From Lysinibacillus piscis (GTDB lineage Bacteria; Bacillota; Bacilli; Bacillales_A; Planococcaceae): 64,000 nucleotides of DNA. The translations under genes were made by a program, and so were the position numbers. Location: positions 1-64,000 of the forward strand of contig NZ_BRZA01000001.1 of NCBI RefSeq assembly GCF_026012395.1. Direction: 5' to 3'. The notes beneath the pieces were generated by a model, which saw nothing but the letters and a program-made list of their open reading frames with translations, was not told where the DNA came from and did no database searches. Shown piece after piece: positions 8,883 to 18,454 of the stretch (the stretch's first letter is position 1; each line of letters starts with the position of its first letter).

Positions 8883-8901
8883 CATTGGCAAAACGGCCAC
8901 T

Positions 8902-9699
8902 TTATTTTTCTATATATTTTAACTGATAGGTCATGCTATCTGTCACATCCCCATCGATTTCAAAATGACCTTGTTCAGCGAGGAATAATAAACGATTTTC
9001 CAAATATTCCTCACTCAAATAATCTTCTATTTCACTATAGACATTGCCCATAATACGTGTTGGAGATAGCCACTCTTCCTGAGACTGTTCATGCGTACTT
9101 TTTGCACAGGCAAGGATAGTCGCATCAAAGGCATTCTCCTCTACATGTGTAATGCCCTGTTGCCATAAACGCAATGTATTTGGTGTTTGGATGAGTGTTG
9201 CCCATTCATTTGCTAATTGCTGACATTCTTGGACAGAAAAACGTCTTGCTTCTTGGCGTAGCTTCATCAACATAGCTGATGATAGCTCACCTGTATGGCG
9301 AATGCTCATCTTTGACTGTAATCGCTCAAGCCCTTCTGTCGCATCTACGCCATATATTCTACTACACTTATGAATAAATTCGCTCATTACATAGCGTAAT
9401 GCTATTTCTTCATACGCATTTTGACTGTACCAAACCCAAACATCGACATTACATGGTACATTTGCGATTGCTTTTTTCCACACTTGATAGACATCTTCAT
9501 ATAAATCCTGATCCTCTTGGCTTCTAAATATGTGTTTCTCCAACCAGCTTTTACGCTCTTCCAACGTAGTAAGCGGTCCAATCGAAAACATATCATGAAT
9601 ACAAATAACCGATTCTGTTCGTTGTAATTGATGTTGACGTATTGCATGCTTAATCGAGCCTTGCGTTGATAAATTAAATGTAATATGTAAAATAGCCAT
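8902..9699 (-). CDS. DUF1835/DUF3658 domain-containing protein
   Basis: The 265-residue soluble protein opens with MAILHITFNLSTQGSIKHAI and contains DMFSIGPL, both typical of DUF1835 (residues 1 to about 125). The C-terminal half matches the DUF3658 pattern, including VEENAFDATILACA. The function of these families is not established. The ATG at 9699 is chosen because the GGGGGAG site is correctly spaced for it and too close to the GTG at 9705. It is transcribed alone. Confidence 0.8.
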   Translation of the reverse strand: MAILHITFNLSTQGSIKHAIRQHQLQRTESVICIHDMFSIGPLTTLEERKSWLEKHIFRSQEDQDLYEDVYQVWKKAIANVPCNVDVWVWYSQNAYEEIALRYVMSEFIHKCSRIYGVDATEGLERLQSKMSIRHTGELSSAMLMKLRQEARRFSVQECQQLANEWATLIQTPNTLRLWQQGITHVEENAFDATILACAKSTHEQSQEEWLSPTRIMGNVYSEIEDYLSEEYLENRLLFLAEQGHFEIDGDVTDSMTYQLKYIEK

Positions 9700-9886
9700 C
9701 CCCACTCCCCCTTATCACGTATTTTACTATATTGAACTTAGTATAATCATGCTCTCACGAAAAATACAATATCTAACTTGTGAATAAAAGAAATTTTATT
9801 CTGTATTAATGGACAGGGTGACGCTGATTATTCATCATAAACAGCAATGATATATACCGAATTTTCTTTTAATTCTGTTATTTCTA

Positions 9887-9915
9887 TTGACAAATACAAA
9901 ATAATCAGGCATGCT
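9887..9915 (+). promoter_or_regulatory. Likely proBA promoter
   Basis: A perfect -35 TTGACA (9887-9892) is followed 17 bases later by a weak -10 CATGCT (9910-9915). It precedes the T-box leader. Confidence 0.6.
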
Positions 9916-9919
9916 AGTA

Positions 9920-10172
9920 AGCACTTCAATATAGATAACAAGCAGAGGAAGACCAGTATGTAGACACTAATTATCGTAGAGAGCAATATCCGTGGGCTGA
10001 AAGGTATTGTATAAAAAAGACTACAGAACCTACTTCATCACATGTCCTATTCAGTAGGCGCAGACTCAAGCGTTATGAGGAAAGTGGAATGTCAACACGA
10101 CGTTCAATGTAGGTGGTACCACGGAAAGCAAACCTTTTCGTCCTAATTTTTATAGGATGAAAAGGTTTTTTA
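9920..10172 (+). promoter_or_regulatory. Proline T-box riboswitch controlling proBA
   Basis: The leader contains the T-box core AGGTGGTACCACGG at 10111-10124, which pairs with the uncharged tRNA acceptor end. Immediately after it is a rho-independent terminator at 10130-10171. Upstream is a Stem I region with a plausible specifier codon CCT (proline) at 10029-10031 within AGAACCTAC. Low charging of tRNA-Pro should favour the antiterminator and switch on proline synthesis. T-box control of proBA is established in Bacillus; the exact specifier is inferred from position. Confidence 0.88.
10130..10171 (+). terminator. T-box attenuator terminator
   Basis: The stem AAACCTTTTC-TCCTA with its complement (one bulge) is followed by a T-run. 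It is mutually exclusive with the T-box antiterminator. Confidence 0.85.
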
Positions 10173-10196
10173 TCGTATTTAATTGGAGGGATACTT

Positions 10197-11291
10197 ATGC
10201 GAAGAAAACGAATTGTTGTCAAAATTGGGAGTAGCTCTTTAACCAATGCAAAAGGTGAAATCGATCAAGTGCGTTTACTCGAACATGTACAAGCCATTGC
10301 TACATTAAAACAGCAAGGACATGACGTGTTACTTGTATCATCGGGTGCAGTAGCAGCAGGATTTAAAAAGCTTGGCTACCCTGCCCGTCCTGTTACCATT
10401 AAAGGCAAGCAAGCAGCAGCGGCTGTTGGGCAAAGTTTATTGATTCAAAGCTATCATGCCTTATTTGGTATTTATGATATTATACCAGCACAAATTTTGC
10501 TAACACGCACGGATTTTTCCACAAAGGAGCGTTATCAAAATGCCTATGCAACCTTTGAGGAATTGCTAGAGCGTGCCATTGTGCCAATTATTAATGAAAA
10601 CGATACAGTATCTGTCCGTGAATTAACATTTGGAGATAATGATATGCTATCAGCACTTGTTAGTGGGCTTGTTCATGCAGACCAACTCATTATTTTAACA
10701 GACATTAATGGCTTGTATACCGCTAATCCAGCCAAAAATTCACAGGCACAGCGCATTGACCGTTTGACTGATATTACAGACGAAATGCTAAGCTTTGCTG
10801 ATGGAACGGGCTCTAAAGTTGGTACAGGTGGCATGACATCCAAATTACTAGCAGCACGTGCGGCTTTACAGGCAGGTGTCAAAGTCTTTATTGGCACAGG
10901 ATATGGAGCTGATAAGCTAAGCAAAATTGTCGAAGGTCAGGGCGATGGTACATATGTAGAGCATGAAGCACTCGCTACCTTGACAAATGCTAAGCAATGG
11001 ATTGCACTTACGGAAGTGTCTGGTAAAATATTCATAGATGCAGGTGCACAGCAAGCATTATTAGAAAATGGAAAAAGCTTATTACCTGCTGGTATCTATC
11101 ATCTTGAAGGTGATTTTGGGCAAGGTGATGTTGTAGAAGTTTATCATGAAAAGGAATTGCTTGGTCGTGGTGAGATTGGCTATTCCTCTACAGAATTATT
11201 ACAGGCAATGGGCAAACGAACAGATGCCTTAACTAATCATCCTATTGAGGTCATTCATCGAGATAAATGGCTAAAAATACAAACAAATTGA
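10197..11291 (+). CDS. proB: Glutamate 5-kinase
   Basis: This cytoplasmic enzyme phosphorylates glutamate to gamma-glutamyl phosphate, the first step of proline synthesis. The 364 residues contain an amino-acid kinase domain (RIVVKIGSSSLTN at the start, SSGAVAAG, FGDNDMLSALV, LTDINGLYTANP and GTGGMTSKLLAA) followed from about residue 275 by a C-terminal PUA domain. Both domains and the length are normal. ATG at 10197 has a TTGGAGGG site. The gene is 12 bases from proA and under the proline T-box. Confidence 0.96.
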   Translation: MRRKRIVVKIGSSSLTNAKGEIDQVRLLEHVQAIATLKQQGHDVLLVSSGAVAAGFKKLGYPARPVTIKGKQAAAAVGQSLLIQSYHALFGIYDIIPAQILLTRTDFSTKERYQNAYATFEELLERAIVPIINENDTVSVRELTFGDNDMLSALVSGLVHADQLIILTDINGLYTANPAKNSQAQRIDRLTDITDEMLSFADGTGSKVGTGGMTSKLLAARAALQAGVKVFIGTGYGADKLSKIVEGQGDGTYVEHEALATLTNAKQWIALTEVSGKIFIDAGAQQALLENGKSLLPAGIYHLEGDFGQGDVVEVYHEKELLGRGEIGYSSTELLQAMGKRTDALTNHPIEVIHRDKWLKIQTN

Positions 11292-11303
11292 GGGGGACAT
11301 ACA

Positions 11304-12554
11304 ATGCCAAGTGAAGTTCAAGAAAAAGGTCGACTAGCCAAAGCCACAAGCTATATTCTTAATATTAAAACAACTGCTGAAAAAAATCAGGCACTGACAA
11401 AAATTGCAGAACAATTACTGGTGGATCAAGCTGCCATTATTAGCGCAAATGACAAGGATTTAACGATTGGAAAAGAGCAAGGCATGTCTACGGCTGTTTT
11501 AGATCGCATTATGCTCAACAAAGAACGAATCGAAGCGATGGCCCAAGCCGTTCAGCAGCTCATCGCATTACCTGATCCAATTGGTCATTTATTAGAGCGC
11601 ATTGAAAAAGAAAATGGGTTAATCATCGAAAAACGCGCTGTACCACTTGGTGTCATTGCCATGATTTATGAAGCACGTCCAAATGTCACAGTAGATGCTG
11701 CTACTCTAGCATTAAAAACAGGCAATGCCGTGATTTTGCGTGGCAGCTCATCTGCCAAGCATTCCAATATCGCACTTGTAACGAGTATTCAACGTGCTCT
11801 TGAAAAAACGGCTATCCCTATAGAAGCTGTTCAACTAATTGAGGACACAAGTCGAGAAACAGCCAAGGAACTTTTCCATTTAAAAGAATATTTAGATGTC
11901 TTAATTCCTCGAGGTGGCAAAGCACTCATTGATTTGGTTGTCAAAGAAGCGACTGTTCCTGTACTCGAAACAGGTGCAGGTAATTGCCATATCTATATTG
12001 ACGAAACAGCCGATTACAGCCAGACGGAAAAAATTTGTGTGAATGCCAAAACACAGCGTCCATCTGTTTGTAATGCTATCGAAAATCTACTGATTCATCC
12101 GATTTGGTTTCAGCAGTATGGCACACAATTATTACAGACCTTACAGCAAGCAAATGTCACGATTATTGGAGATGAAAAGGTATGCCAAACATGGACAGCC
12201 GCTCAGCCAGCAAATGAGGAGGACTATGCAACAGAATATTTAGATTTAAAGATTTGTGTGAAAATCGTAGAAAATTTATATGAAGCGATTGAGCATATTA
12301 ACCGCTATGGCACGCATCATTCAGAAGCGATTATGACCGAAGATTCTTTAGCTGCCACTACTTTTTTAAAGAGTGTTGATGCTGCTGCTGTTTATCATAA
12401 TGCCTCTACCCGCTTTACAGATGGCTTTGAATTTGGCTATGGTGCAGAAATTGGCATTAGCACACAAAAACTACATGCACGCGGGCCAATGGGCTTACCT
12501 GCCTTAACCTCTACTAAATACATGATTTATGGCGATGGTCAGATTCGAGAATAG
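11304..12554 (+). CDS. proA: Gamma-glutamyl phosphate reductase (glutamate-5-semialdehyde dehydrogenase)
   Basis: This enzyme reduces gamma-glutamyl phosphate with NADPH to glutamate 5-semialdehyde, the second step of proline synthesis. The 416-residue aldehyde dehydrogenase-fold protein has [20 protein letters not shown] and the catalytic-Cys region [18 protein letters not shown]. Length is standard. ATG at 11304 follows AGGGGGA. No proC is adjacent, so the final step is encoded elsewhere. Confidence 0.96.
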   Translation: MPSEVQEKGRLAKATSYILNIKTTAEKNQALTKIAEQLLVDQAAIISANDKDLTIGKEQGMSTAVLDRIMLNKERIEAMAQAVQQLIALPDPIGHLLERIEKENGLIIEKRAVPLGVIAMIYEARPNVTVDAATLALKTGNAVILRGSSSAKHSNIALVTSIQRALEKTAIPIEAVQLIEDTSRETAKELFHLKEYLDVLIPRGGKALIDLVVKEATVPVLETGAGNCHIYIDETADYSQTEKICVNAKTQRPSVCNAIENLLIHPIWFQQYGTQLLQTLQQANVTIIGDEKVCQTWTAAQPANEEDYATEYLDLKICVKIVENLYEAIEHINRYGTHHSEAIMTEDSLAATTFLKSVDAAAVYHNASTRFTDGFEFGYGAEIGISTQKLHARGPMGLPALTSTKYMIYGDGQIRE

Positions 12555-12564
12555 AGGTAGTAGT

Positions 12565-13443
12565 ATGAATATATCCGCTATCATCAAACTCACAGTGTCA
12601 ATGGCACTCTTCGGCTCCATTGGCTTTTTCACAGTCCATACAGGCATTCCAGCGATTGAACTCGTCTTTGTTCGTTGTATTTGTGCTACCCTTTTCCTTG
12701 GCGGTATGTGGCTTGCGACAGGTAGCCATCGAACAGAAGTATGGCAACGACAAGAGCTTATCAGAACATTGCTATGTGGCATTTTTATTGTATTAAATTG
12801 GGTATTTTTGTTTAAAGCCTTTGAGGAAATGTCGATTTCAATTGCTATTTCGATTTATAATCTAGCACCAATTTTTGTCTTGTTATTGGGGGCAATTGTC
12901 TTAAAGGAAAAAATGACAATACAGGCTTTAGTGGCAACGATTACTTGCTTTATCGGTAGCCTTTTCGTTATTGGGCTACAAAACTTCATCTCGCTGTCAG
13001 AATTTATGCAATCAGGCTTTGTATGGGCTTTGCTATCAGCCATTTTTTATGCACTGACAATGCTGACGAGCAAAACCATTACAAAGCTAAGCTCTTATGC
13101 CTTAACGTATATTCAAACAACAGTTGGAATTGTGATGTTGCTACCTTTTGTGGATTTTTCCGTATTTGAAGGATTAACGACCACGAACTGGCTCTTTATT
13201 TTGGGTACAGGCTTTATACATACCGGCTTTGTTTATTATTTATTTTTTGATAGTATTCGTAGTCTTTCCACAATACTTGTTTCGGTCTTAGTATTTGTTG
13301 ACCCTGTTGTAGCGATATTGCTGGATATGTTATTGTTGGACTTCATGCCAAGCCTTATGCAAACAATAGGCATCGTCCTTATTTTCGGCGGTATTTTCTA
13401 TACCATTTATATACCGAAGCGGAAAAAAACATTACTTGAATGA
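12565..13443 (+). CDS. EamA/DMT family transporter
   Basis: The 292-residue protein has ten predicted membrane segments in two EamA halves, starting MNISAIIKLTVSMALFGSIG and ending in a basic PKRKKT tail. The ATG at 12565 lies 10 bases after proA, with an AGAGGTAG site, so it probably belongs to the proBA transcript and T-box regulon. Export of an amino acid or osmolyte is possible but the sequence does not reveal the substrate. Confidence 0.85.
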   Translation: MNISAIIKLTVSMALFGSIGFFTVHTGIPAIELVFVRCICATLFLGGMWLATGSHRTEVWQRQELIRTLLCGIFIVLNWVFLFKAFEEMSISIAISIYNLAPIFVLLLGAIVLKEKMTIQALVATITCFIGSLFVIGLQNFISLSEFMQSGFVWALLSAIFYALTMLTSKTITKLSSYALTYIQTTVGIVMLLPFVDFSVFEGLTTTNWLFILGTGFIHTGFVYYLFFDSIRSLSTILVSVLVFVDPVVAILLDMLLLDFMPSLMQTIGIVLIFGGIFYTIYIPKRKKTLLE

Positions 13444-13546
13444 TCAAGGAGAATGGCATGAAACGAAAACATCACATGGTTTAACAGCTATCATCATTAA
13501 AGGTGTCAACTTAAATCCCGTTCAATTTATGACATCCAAGAAATAA
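13428..13546 (+). pseudogene. Short coding-like remnant downstream of the EamA gene
   Basis: In a frame different from the EamA gene, the open stretch reads NDQGEWHETKTSHGLTAIII then KGVNLNPVQFMTSKK and ends in TAA at 13544. It looks like a protein C-terminus but has no start of its own. No family recognised. Confidence 0.25.
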
Positions 13547-13560
13547 TCATAGCTAATCTA

Positions 13561-13600
13561 AAAGGGCTGTTGAGAAAAATTTTTCTCAACAGCCCTTTTT
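13561..13600. terminator. Bidirectional terminator between convergent genes
   Basis: A perfect palindrome AAAGGGCTGTTGAGAAAAAT plus its complement has T-runs both ways. It overlaps the stop of the CvfC-like gene. Confidence 0.9.
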
Positions 13601-14723
13601 AGCCTTGACGAGACTCTGTCATCTGCTTCCACACAGAGCCCTTTGCCTCTTCTCCTTGCTCAATACGAGCAATCGCCATTTTGATTTGTAGCTTCACTTC
13701 AAACTCTTTGTCATCCTCCGCTGCTTTTAATGCTGCTAAAGAATCCTCTGAGCCCACTTCATATAAATACATCGCTGCACGCCAACGCACTAGCTTGTTT
13801 TTATCTTGGAGTGCCTGTTGCATAGCCTTTTCAAACTCTTCTAAGCCCAAGTCACTCATACAATCGCCAGCTGTTCGACGCACCGCTGCACTTTTGTCTT
13901 GCAATGCCTGTTCTAAATAAGGCACGACCGCTACATCCTCAATCATCCCTAAATACACCGTAGCCAATCGACGAATAGACATTTGCTCATCTTGTAAGGC
14001 AAGAGCCAATAATGGTAAATCTTCTACTGTTGGATCAGCCATTTGATCAAGTAATTGGAATCGTTTTTCCCAATCGGCCTGCTGGAATTCCTCCACTGTC
14101 ACAGCTCGCTTCGTTTGATTATCCAGTATTTTTCCACCTTTATTATTGGCTGCAATAATTTCGGCTAAACGCTCTGCGGAATATGTGACATCAATTTCCT
14201 TTTTCACCGCTTCTGCAATCTCTTCTAATTCACCATAACGCACACCGTAATCAATCCATTTACGCTGGAAAATATAGTTTTCATCAGTAGCATTCACTGT
14301 GAGTGTATTGAATGCCTCTGTAAAACGTTCACCACAGCCAAGACGGTACTCACGGTTGTTATCAAAAGCCTTTACTTGCAATGGCACATTTTTATAAAAT
14401 TGTACATGCACATACACTTCACCATAAAATTCATTCGCTATTTGCTGTGTTGTTTCAGGCTGTCCTTCTTCTCCTAACACTTGACGAATACTGGCTAGAA
14501 TGCCTTCCCATGCATATTTTGCATTGCGCTCCACCGCAAAGAAATCCGCTACATGGTATACACCCTTGACACCTTCAATGGCTAAAATCGCTGCTGCCTC
14601 GCCTGTAGCCTCTGCTTGATTATCCTTTGTAAAATTATAGCTTTTGCCAAAGGGTAGCTCTGTATCGACAACAATCTTCATAGAATTTGGACTTGGTGTC
14701 GGTTCAATCGTTATAATTTTCAT
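13599..14723 (-). CDS. Conserved virulence factor C family protein (CvfC/YpgR-like)
   Basis: The 374-residue cytoplasmic protein has an Nfu N-terminal-like domain (residues 1 to about 90, with TIEPTPSPNSMKIVV and VKGVYHVADFFAVERN), a middle conserved segment, and HEAT-like repeats from about residue 220 to 350 (DEQMSIRRLATVYLG, DKSAAVRRTAGDCM, DKNKLVRWRAAMYLYEVG). This matches staphylococcal CvfC and Bacillus YpgR. Biochemistry is unknown. In Bacillus subtilis ypgR neighbours ypgQ; here the YpgQ-like gene is two genes away, so the association is partly kept. Confidence 0.85.
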   Translation of the reverse strand: MKIITIEPTPSPNSMKIVVDTELPFGKSYNFTKDNQAEATGEAAAILAIEGVKGVYHVADFFAVERNAKYAWEGILASIRQVLGEEGQPETTQQIANEFYGEVYVHVQFYKNVPLQVKAFDNNREYRLGCGERFTEAFNTLTVNATDENYIFQRKWIDYGVRYGELEEIAEAVKKEIDVTYSAERLAEIIAANNKGGKILDNQTKRAVTVEEFQQADWEKRFQLLDQMADPTVEDLPLLALALQDEQMSIRRLATVYLGMIEDVAVVPYLEQALQDKSAAVRRTAGDCMSDLGLEEFEKAMQQALQDKNKLVRWRAAMYLYEVGSEDSLAALKAAEDDKEFEVKLQIKMAIARIEQGEEAKGSVWKQMTESRQG

Positions 14724-14738
14724 CGTGCTCGCTCCTAT

Positions 14739-16625
14739 CTATCCATTTACAATTTCATCTAAGTATGACCAACGCTCAATCAGATGCTCATAATGGGCAT
14801 TTAATTCATCCAGCTTAGCCGTTAATTCTTGTAGCTTAGTAAAATCTGCTCCTGCCGTTGCAATGCCCTCTTCGGTTTCCACTATCATAGCTTCTGCTTT
14901 TTCAATATCTGTGGCAATGGTTTCCCATTCCTTTTGCTCTTTAAACGACAGCTTCTTTTTCTCTGATTTTGGCTTCTCAGCTTTTGGTTTTTCTACTTTT
15001 GGCGCTTCTACCTTTACAGTCTCAGCCTGCTCACGTTTCTGTAAATATTCACTGTAAATATCCAATGTTTCCTCTACATGACCTTGTCCATCTAAAATCC
15101 ATAGCTTCTTCGCTATTCGATCTAGGAAGAAACGGTCATGGGAAATGGTCATAACGACACCTGGAAAATGCTCGATAAAGTCCTCTAAAACCCCTAATGT
15201 CTCGATATCTAAGTCATTTGTCGGCTCATCTAGTAACAGCACATTCGGTTGCTCCATCAATAAGCGCAATAAATGCAGCCGCTTGCGCTCCCCACCCGAT
15301 AATTTGCCAATCGGTGTGCCGTGTGCATACAGTGGGAATAAGAAACGCTCCAACATTTGGGCTGCAGAATAACGTACCCCCTCTGCATCTGTAATATCAT
15401 TCGATGCCTCTCGTATGTATTCAATCATACGTTCATGCTCATTCATTTTCGGTAAGGTTTGTTTAAAATGGGCTAGCTTCACCGTTGAACCCATCTGAAT
15501 TTCTCCTATATCTGGTTTCAATTCACCTGCGAGTAAATTCAACAAGGTTGATTTCCCAGCGCCATTCGCACCGATAATACCGATACGGTCACCTTGCTGT
15601 AATAAAAAGGAGAAATCGTCCAAAATCTTTTGTTCCCCAAAGGATTTCATAATGTGTTCAGCCTCTAACACCTTACGACCAAGACGAGTTGTGGCTAATC
15701 CCATTTCTAGTGAAACATCCTCCGTTTTACGTTCCAAGTTTCCTTCTAATTGCTCAAAGCGTTGAATACGTGCCTTTTGCTTTGTTGTACGTGCCTTGGC
15801 TCCACGGCGAATCCATTGCAATTCAGAGCGGTAGCGATTGCGATTTTTTTGGGCAGATGCTGCTTCCATTTCCTCACGAATGGCTCTTGCCTCTAGGTAA
15901 TCACCGTAATTTCCTGTATGTCGATACAATGTTTGGTTTGCTAACTCATAAATATGTGTCGATAGCTCATCTAAAAAATAGCGATCATGGGTAATAAAAA
16001 TAACCGCTCCTTTTAAACGGAGTACCATTTCTTGTAGCCATTCGGTTGATTGGACATCTAAATGGTTGGTCGGCTCATCCAGTAAATATAAATCGGCTGG
16101 CTCAATCAGCACTTTAGCCAATGCTACACGCTTTTGCTGTCCACCTGATAATGTCACGGCCTCTTTGTCAAACATATCAATGCCAAGCTTTGTCAGTGCC
16201 GTTTTTGCAAGTGCATTGACATCCCATGCTTGCTCCTCATCCATTCGGTGCTGTAAGCCAAATAGTGCGTTTTGTAGGTTCTCCGAAGTTGGATCAGCTG
16301 CTAGTGCCGCAACCGTTTCCTCGTATTGACGATTCAATTGTAAAATAGGTGAATCGCCTGCAAAGACAGCCTGTAATACCGTATCACCACTAGTAAAAGT
16401 AGGCTCCTGTGGCAAATAAGCAATACGATATTTATTTGGATGGTCTTTATTAATGGAATCCGCCTCTACCTCTCCAGCCAAAATGGACAGCAACGTCGAT
16501 TTCCCTGTGCCATTAATGCCGATTAATCCTGCCCGTTCTCCCTCATAAATGGTAAATTCAATATTTTGAAAAAGTGTTTTATCGCCCACTGTTTTCGTTA
16601 AATTTTGTATAATTAAATGACTCAT
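14739..16625 (-). CDS. yfmR: ABC-F family ATPase (Uup/YfmR type)
   Basis: The 628-residue soluble protein has two ABC ATPase domains joined by a linker: Walker A GINGTGKST near residue 37 and GANGAGKST near 350, signatures LSGGQQKRVALAK and LSGGERKRLHLL, and Walker B segments LYLLDEPTNHLD and VLLLDEPTNDLD. A Lys/Glu-rich C-terminal coiled coil (about 530-628) is typical of Uup/YfmR. Such proteins act at the ribosomal E site; YfmR relieves stalling together with EF-P, known from Bacillus work. There are no membrane segments, so it is not a transporter. Confidence 0.9.
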   Translation of the reverse strand: MSHLIIQNLTKTVGDKTLFQNIEFTIYEGERAGLIGINGTGKSTLLSILAGEVEADSINKDHPNKYRIAYLPQEPTFTSGDTVLQAVFAGDSPILQLNRQYEETVAALAADPTSENLQNALFGLQHRMDEEQAWDVNALAKTALTKLGIDMFDKEAVTLSGGQQKRVALAKVLIEPADLYLLDEPTNHLDVQSTEWLQEMVLRLKGAVIFITHDRYFLDELSTHIYELANQTLYRHTGNYGDYLEARAIREEMEAASAQKNRNRYRSELQWIRRGAKARTTKQKARIQRFEQLEGNLERKTEDVSLEMGLATTRLGRKVLEAEHIMKSFGEQKILDDFSFLLQQGDRIGIIGANGAGKSTLLNLLAGELKPDIGEIQMGSTVKLAHFKQTLPKMNEHERMIEYIREASNDITDAEGVRYSAAQMLERFLFPLYAHGTPIGKLSGGERKRLHLLRLLMEQPNVLLLDEPTNDLDIETLGVLEDFIEHFPGVVMTISHDRFFLDRIAKKLWILDGQGHVEETLDIYSEYLQKREQAETVKVEAPKVEKPKAEKPKSEKKKLSFKEQKEWETIATDIEKAEAMIVETEEGIATAGADFTKLQELTAKLDELNAHYEHLIERWSYLDEIVNG

Positions 16626-16721
16626 GTTATTTGTCCATCTCTTTCACTATATTCTCCTTTTTATCATAACACCAAATAGCTAGTGAAACAAAGGACAAGT
16701 CACTTCAATTAAGCAATAGCA

Positions 16722-16755
16722 AAAGCCCTCAAATTCACATTGAACTGAGGACTTT
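16722..16755 (-). terminator. Weak terminator after the repeat protein gene
   Basis: The arms AAAG-CCTCA and TGAGG-CTTT each have one mismatch. The T-run is poor. Confidence 0.4.
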
Positions 16756-16795
16756 CATATCAGCTATAAAAATATTTTTGAGTTATTGCATAGAT

Positions 16796-17470
16796 TTAAA
16801 ACTTGAAAAATGATTTATCTACTCCTAGTTCAGCTAATTCCGCTTGCGCTTCATCTATAAGAGTCTGTACTTTCTCTTTTGTTGCTTCATCTAGATTAGC
16901 AAATGGTTCTGCATGTTTGCTGAACTCTCCTTTTGATGGAAATTCAACGCCTAACTCTGCTAATTTTGCTTGCGCTTCATCTGCTGTAAGCGCCCCTGCT
17001 TTTTCTTGTTCCATGATGGCTTTTACTTTTTCTTTTGTTGCTTCATCTAGATTAGTAAATGGATTTGCATGTTTGCCGAACTCTCCTTTTTGAGGCATTT
17101 CAACACCCAGCTCTGCTAATTTTGCTTGCACTTCTTCCGCTGTAATTGTTCCTGCTTTTTCTTGCTCCATGATGGCTTTTACTTTTTCTTTTGTTGCTTC
17201 ATCTAATTGGGCAAACCCTTCACGTTGCTTACCAAACTCTCTTTTCAATGGTAATTTCACGCCCAAGTCAGCTAAATTTGTTTCTAATTGTTTCATAATA
17301 ACTTGCGCCTTTTGTTTCGTTGCTTCATCTAATGAAGCTTTTGCATTTATAGCTTGTTGAGCAGTTGTGGTATCTGCTTCTGCAAAGGCTGGAATGTCAA
17401 ATCCCCCAAGTAGTCCTAATGTTAAAGCACCCGTCACTGCATACCCTAAAAACTTGCTTTTCTTTTTCAT
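16796..17470 (-). CDS. Secreted tandem-repeat protein of unknown function
   Basis: The 224-residue protein has a clear signal peptide (basic MKKKSK, hydrophobic core, AFA cleavage site near residue 31) and no anchor, so it is probably released. The mature part is four repeats, each beginning LDEATKEKVK: two full units of 52 residues and two units lacking an internal segment of about ten residues. Each unit carries QAKLAELGVE and, except the last, GEFGKHA-like sequence. The composition is acidic, helical and Cys-free, resembling secreted helical-repeat proteins of Bacillaceae. No enzyme motif is visible. The ATG has a strong AAGGAGTG site. Confidence 0.75.
   Translation of the reverse strand: MKKKSKFLGYAVTGALTLGLLGGFDIPAFAEADTTTAQQAINAKASLDEATKQKAQVIMKQLETNLADLGVKLPLKREFGKQREGFAQLDEATKEKVKAIMEQEKAGTITAEEVQAKLAELGVEMPQKGEFGKHANPFTNLDEATKEKVKAIMEQEKAGALTADEAQAKLAELGVEFPSKGEFSKHAEPFANLDEATKEKVQTLIDEAQAELAELGVDKSFFKF
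16838..17338 (-). repeat. Internal 156-bp tandem repeats in the secreted protein gene
   Basis: Four in-frame repeats are conserved at DNA level, for example the shared segment around TTTTTCTTTTGTTGCTTCAT near 16880, 17030, 17187 and 17315. The central two are 52 codons long. Such arrays are prone to copy-number change. Confidence 0.7.
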
Positions 17471-17749
17471 TTTGAATCACTCCTTGAATAGTTAATTGAC
17501 TTAAGTTGATTGCCTCTATGATGTGTATTTATCTAAGAGGTATTTTTAATTTAACAACTCAATGTGTCAGCCATATGTCAAGGAACATTTTTTAATTTTA
17601 CACTTCTCAACTATTAAATGAGCATAACAAAAAAGGTATATGTGCATCAAAATGAGCACACATACCAAAAAAATTATATCAATAGAGAAAAGCTATAAAA
17701 AGAGGGTTTCTTTCTTCTCTTACCTGTTGATTGATAGAATTTTCTTTTC

Positions 17750-18367
17750 TTACCCTCCAATTTCCTGCTGTAATTGCTGCAAAAAATCAACCATAAATTG
17801 ATGACGCTGCTCCGCCAACTGTTTACCTTTAGTTGTGACCATCAAATCTTTCAATAACAATAATTTTTCATAAAAATGTGTGACAGAAGCTGTATTTTTT
17901 TTGCGATACTCTTCCTCAGTCATTGTTATACGTGCCGTTTCTTTCTTATCATATAGCTTTCTACCCTTTGCACCACCATAGGCAAACGTACGGGCAATTC
18001 CTATGGCACCAATCGCATCTAAACGGTCTGCATCACGAACAATTTTTGCCTCTAAAGACGTTGCCTCTAGCTCATTGCCGCCATTATAGGACACTTGTGC
18101 GATGCAATCACGAATATGCTGCTTTTTTTCCTCACTGATGGATAATGCCTCAATTAGTTTGTTTTCTTGTGCCTTGCTATCTGTATACTTTTTATCACTT
18201 ACATCATGCAGTAATACAGCTATTTTTACCACCTCAGCATCGGCTGTTGGTTCTGTTTGCAAAATCATTTCTGCATTATGATACACGCGCTCAATATGTT
18301 GAAAATCATGACTCGCATCAAATTGCTCATAAATATGACGTACTTTTTCCATTATTTCATTTATCAA
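17750..18367 (-). CDS. HD-domain phosphohydrolase (YpgQ-like)
   Basis: The 205-residue metal-dependent HD-superfamily hydrolase has an N-terminal His-rich helix (ASHDFQHIERVYHNA), the HD pair at residues 54-55 in AVLLHDVSD, and the downstream Asp in IVRDADRLDAIGAIG. Length equals Bacillus YpgQ, which has been described as a nucleotide pyrophosphohydrolase, so a role in nucleotide pool cleaning is plausible but not proven here. The start is a TTG at 18367 behind GAGGA; the next ATG, five codons in, has no ribosome binding site. Confidence 0.85.
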   Translation of the reverse strand: MINEIMEKVRHIYEQFDASHDFQHIERVYHNAEMILQTEPTADAEVVKIAVLLHDVSDKKYTDSKAQENKLIEALSISEEKKQHIRDCIAQVSYNGGNELEATSLEAKIVRDADRLDAIGAIGIARTFAYGGAKGRKLYDKKETARITMTEEEYRKKNTASVTHFYEKLLLLKDLMVTTKGKQLAEQRHQFMVDFLQQLQQEIGG

Positions 18368-18454
18368 CGTATCCTCATTCCCTTCTTCTAAAATTATACT
18401 AAATTTATTATAAAAAAATCTATTTTTTAATTGACAGACTTTTCTGAATACTAT

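Larger units (their letters stand above)
8476..8901. other. Gene-free stretch between brnQ and the DUF1835 gene
   Basis: This region holds the brnQ upstream region, a short copy of an AATCAAGATAAAAGC motif (about 8550-8565) that recurs near 62690, 62840 and 62930, a fragment of a lost gene (8680-8781) and a terminator (8823-8882). No intact gene is visible. Confidence 0.5.
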
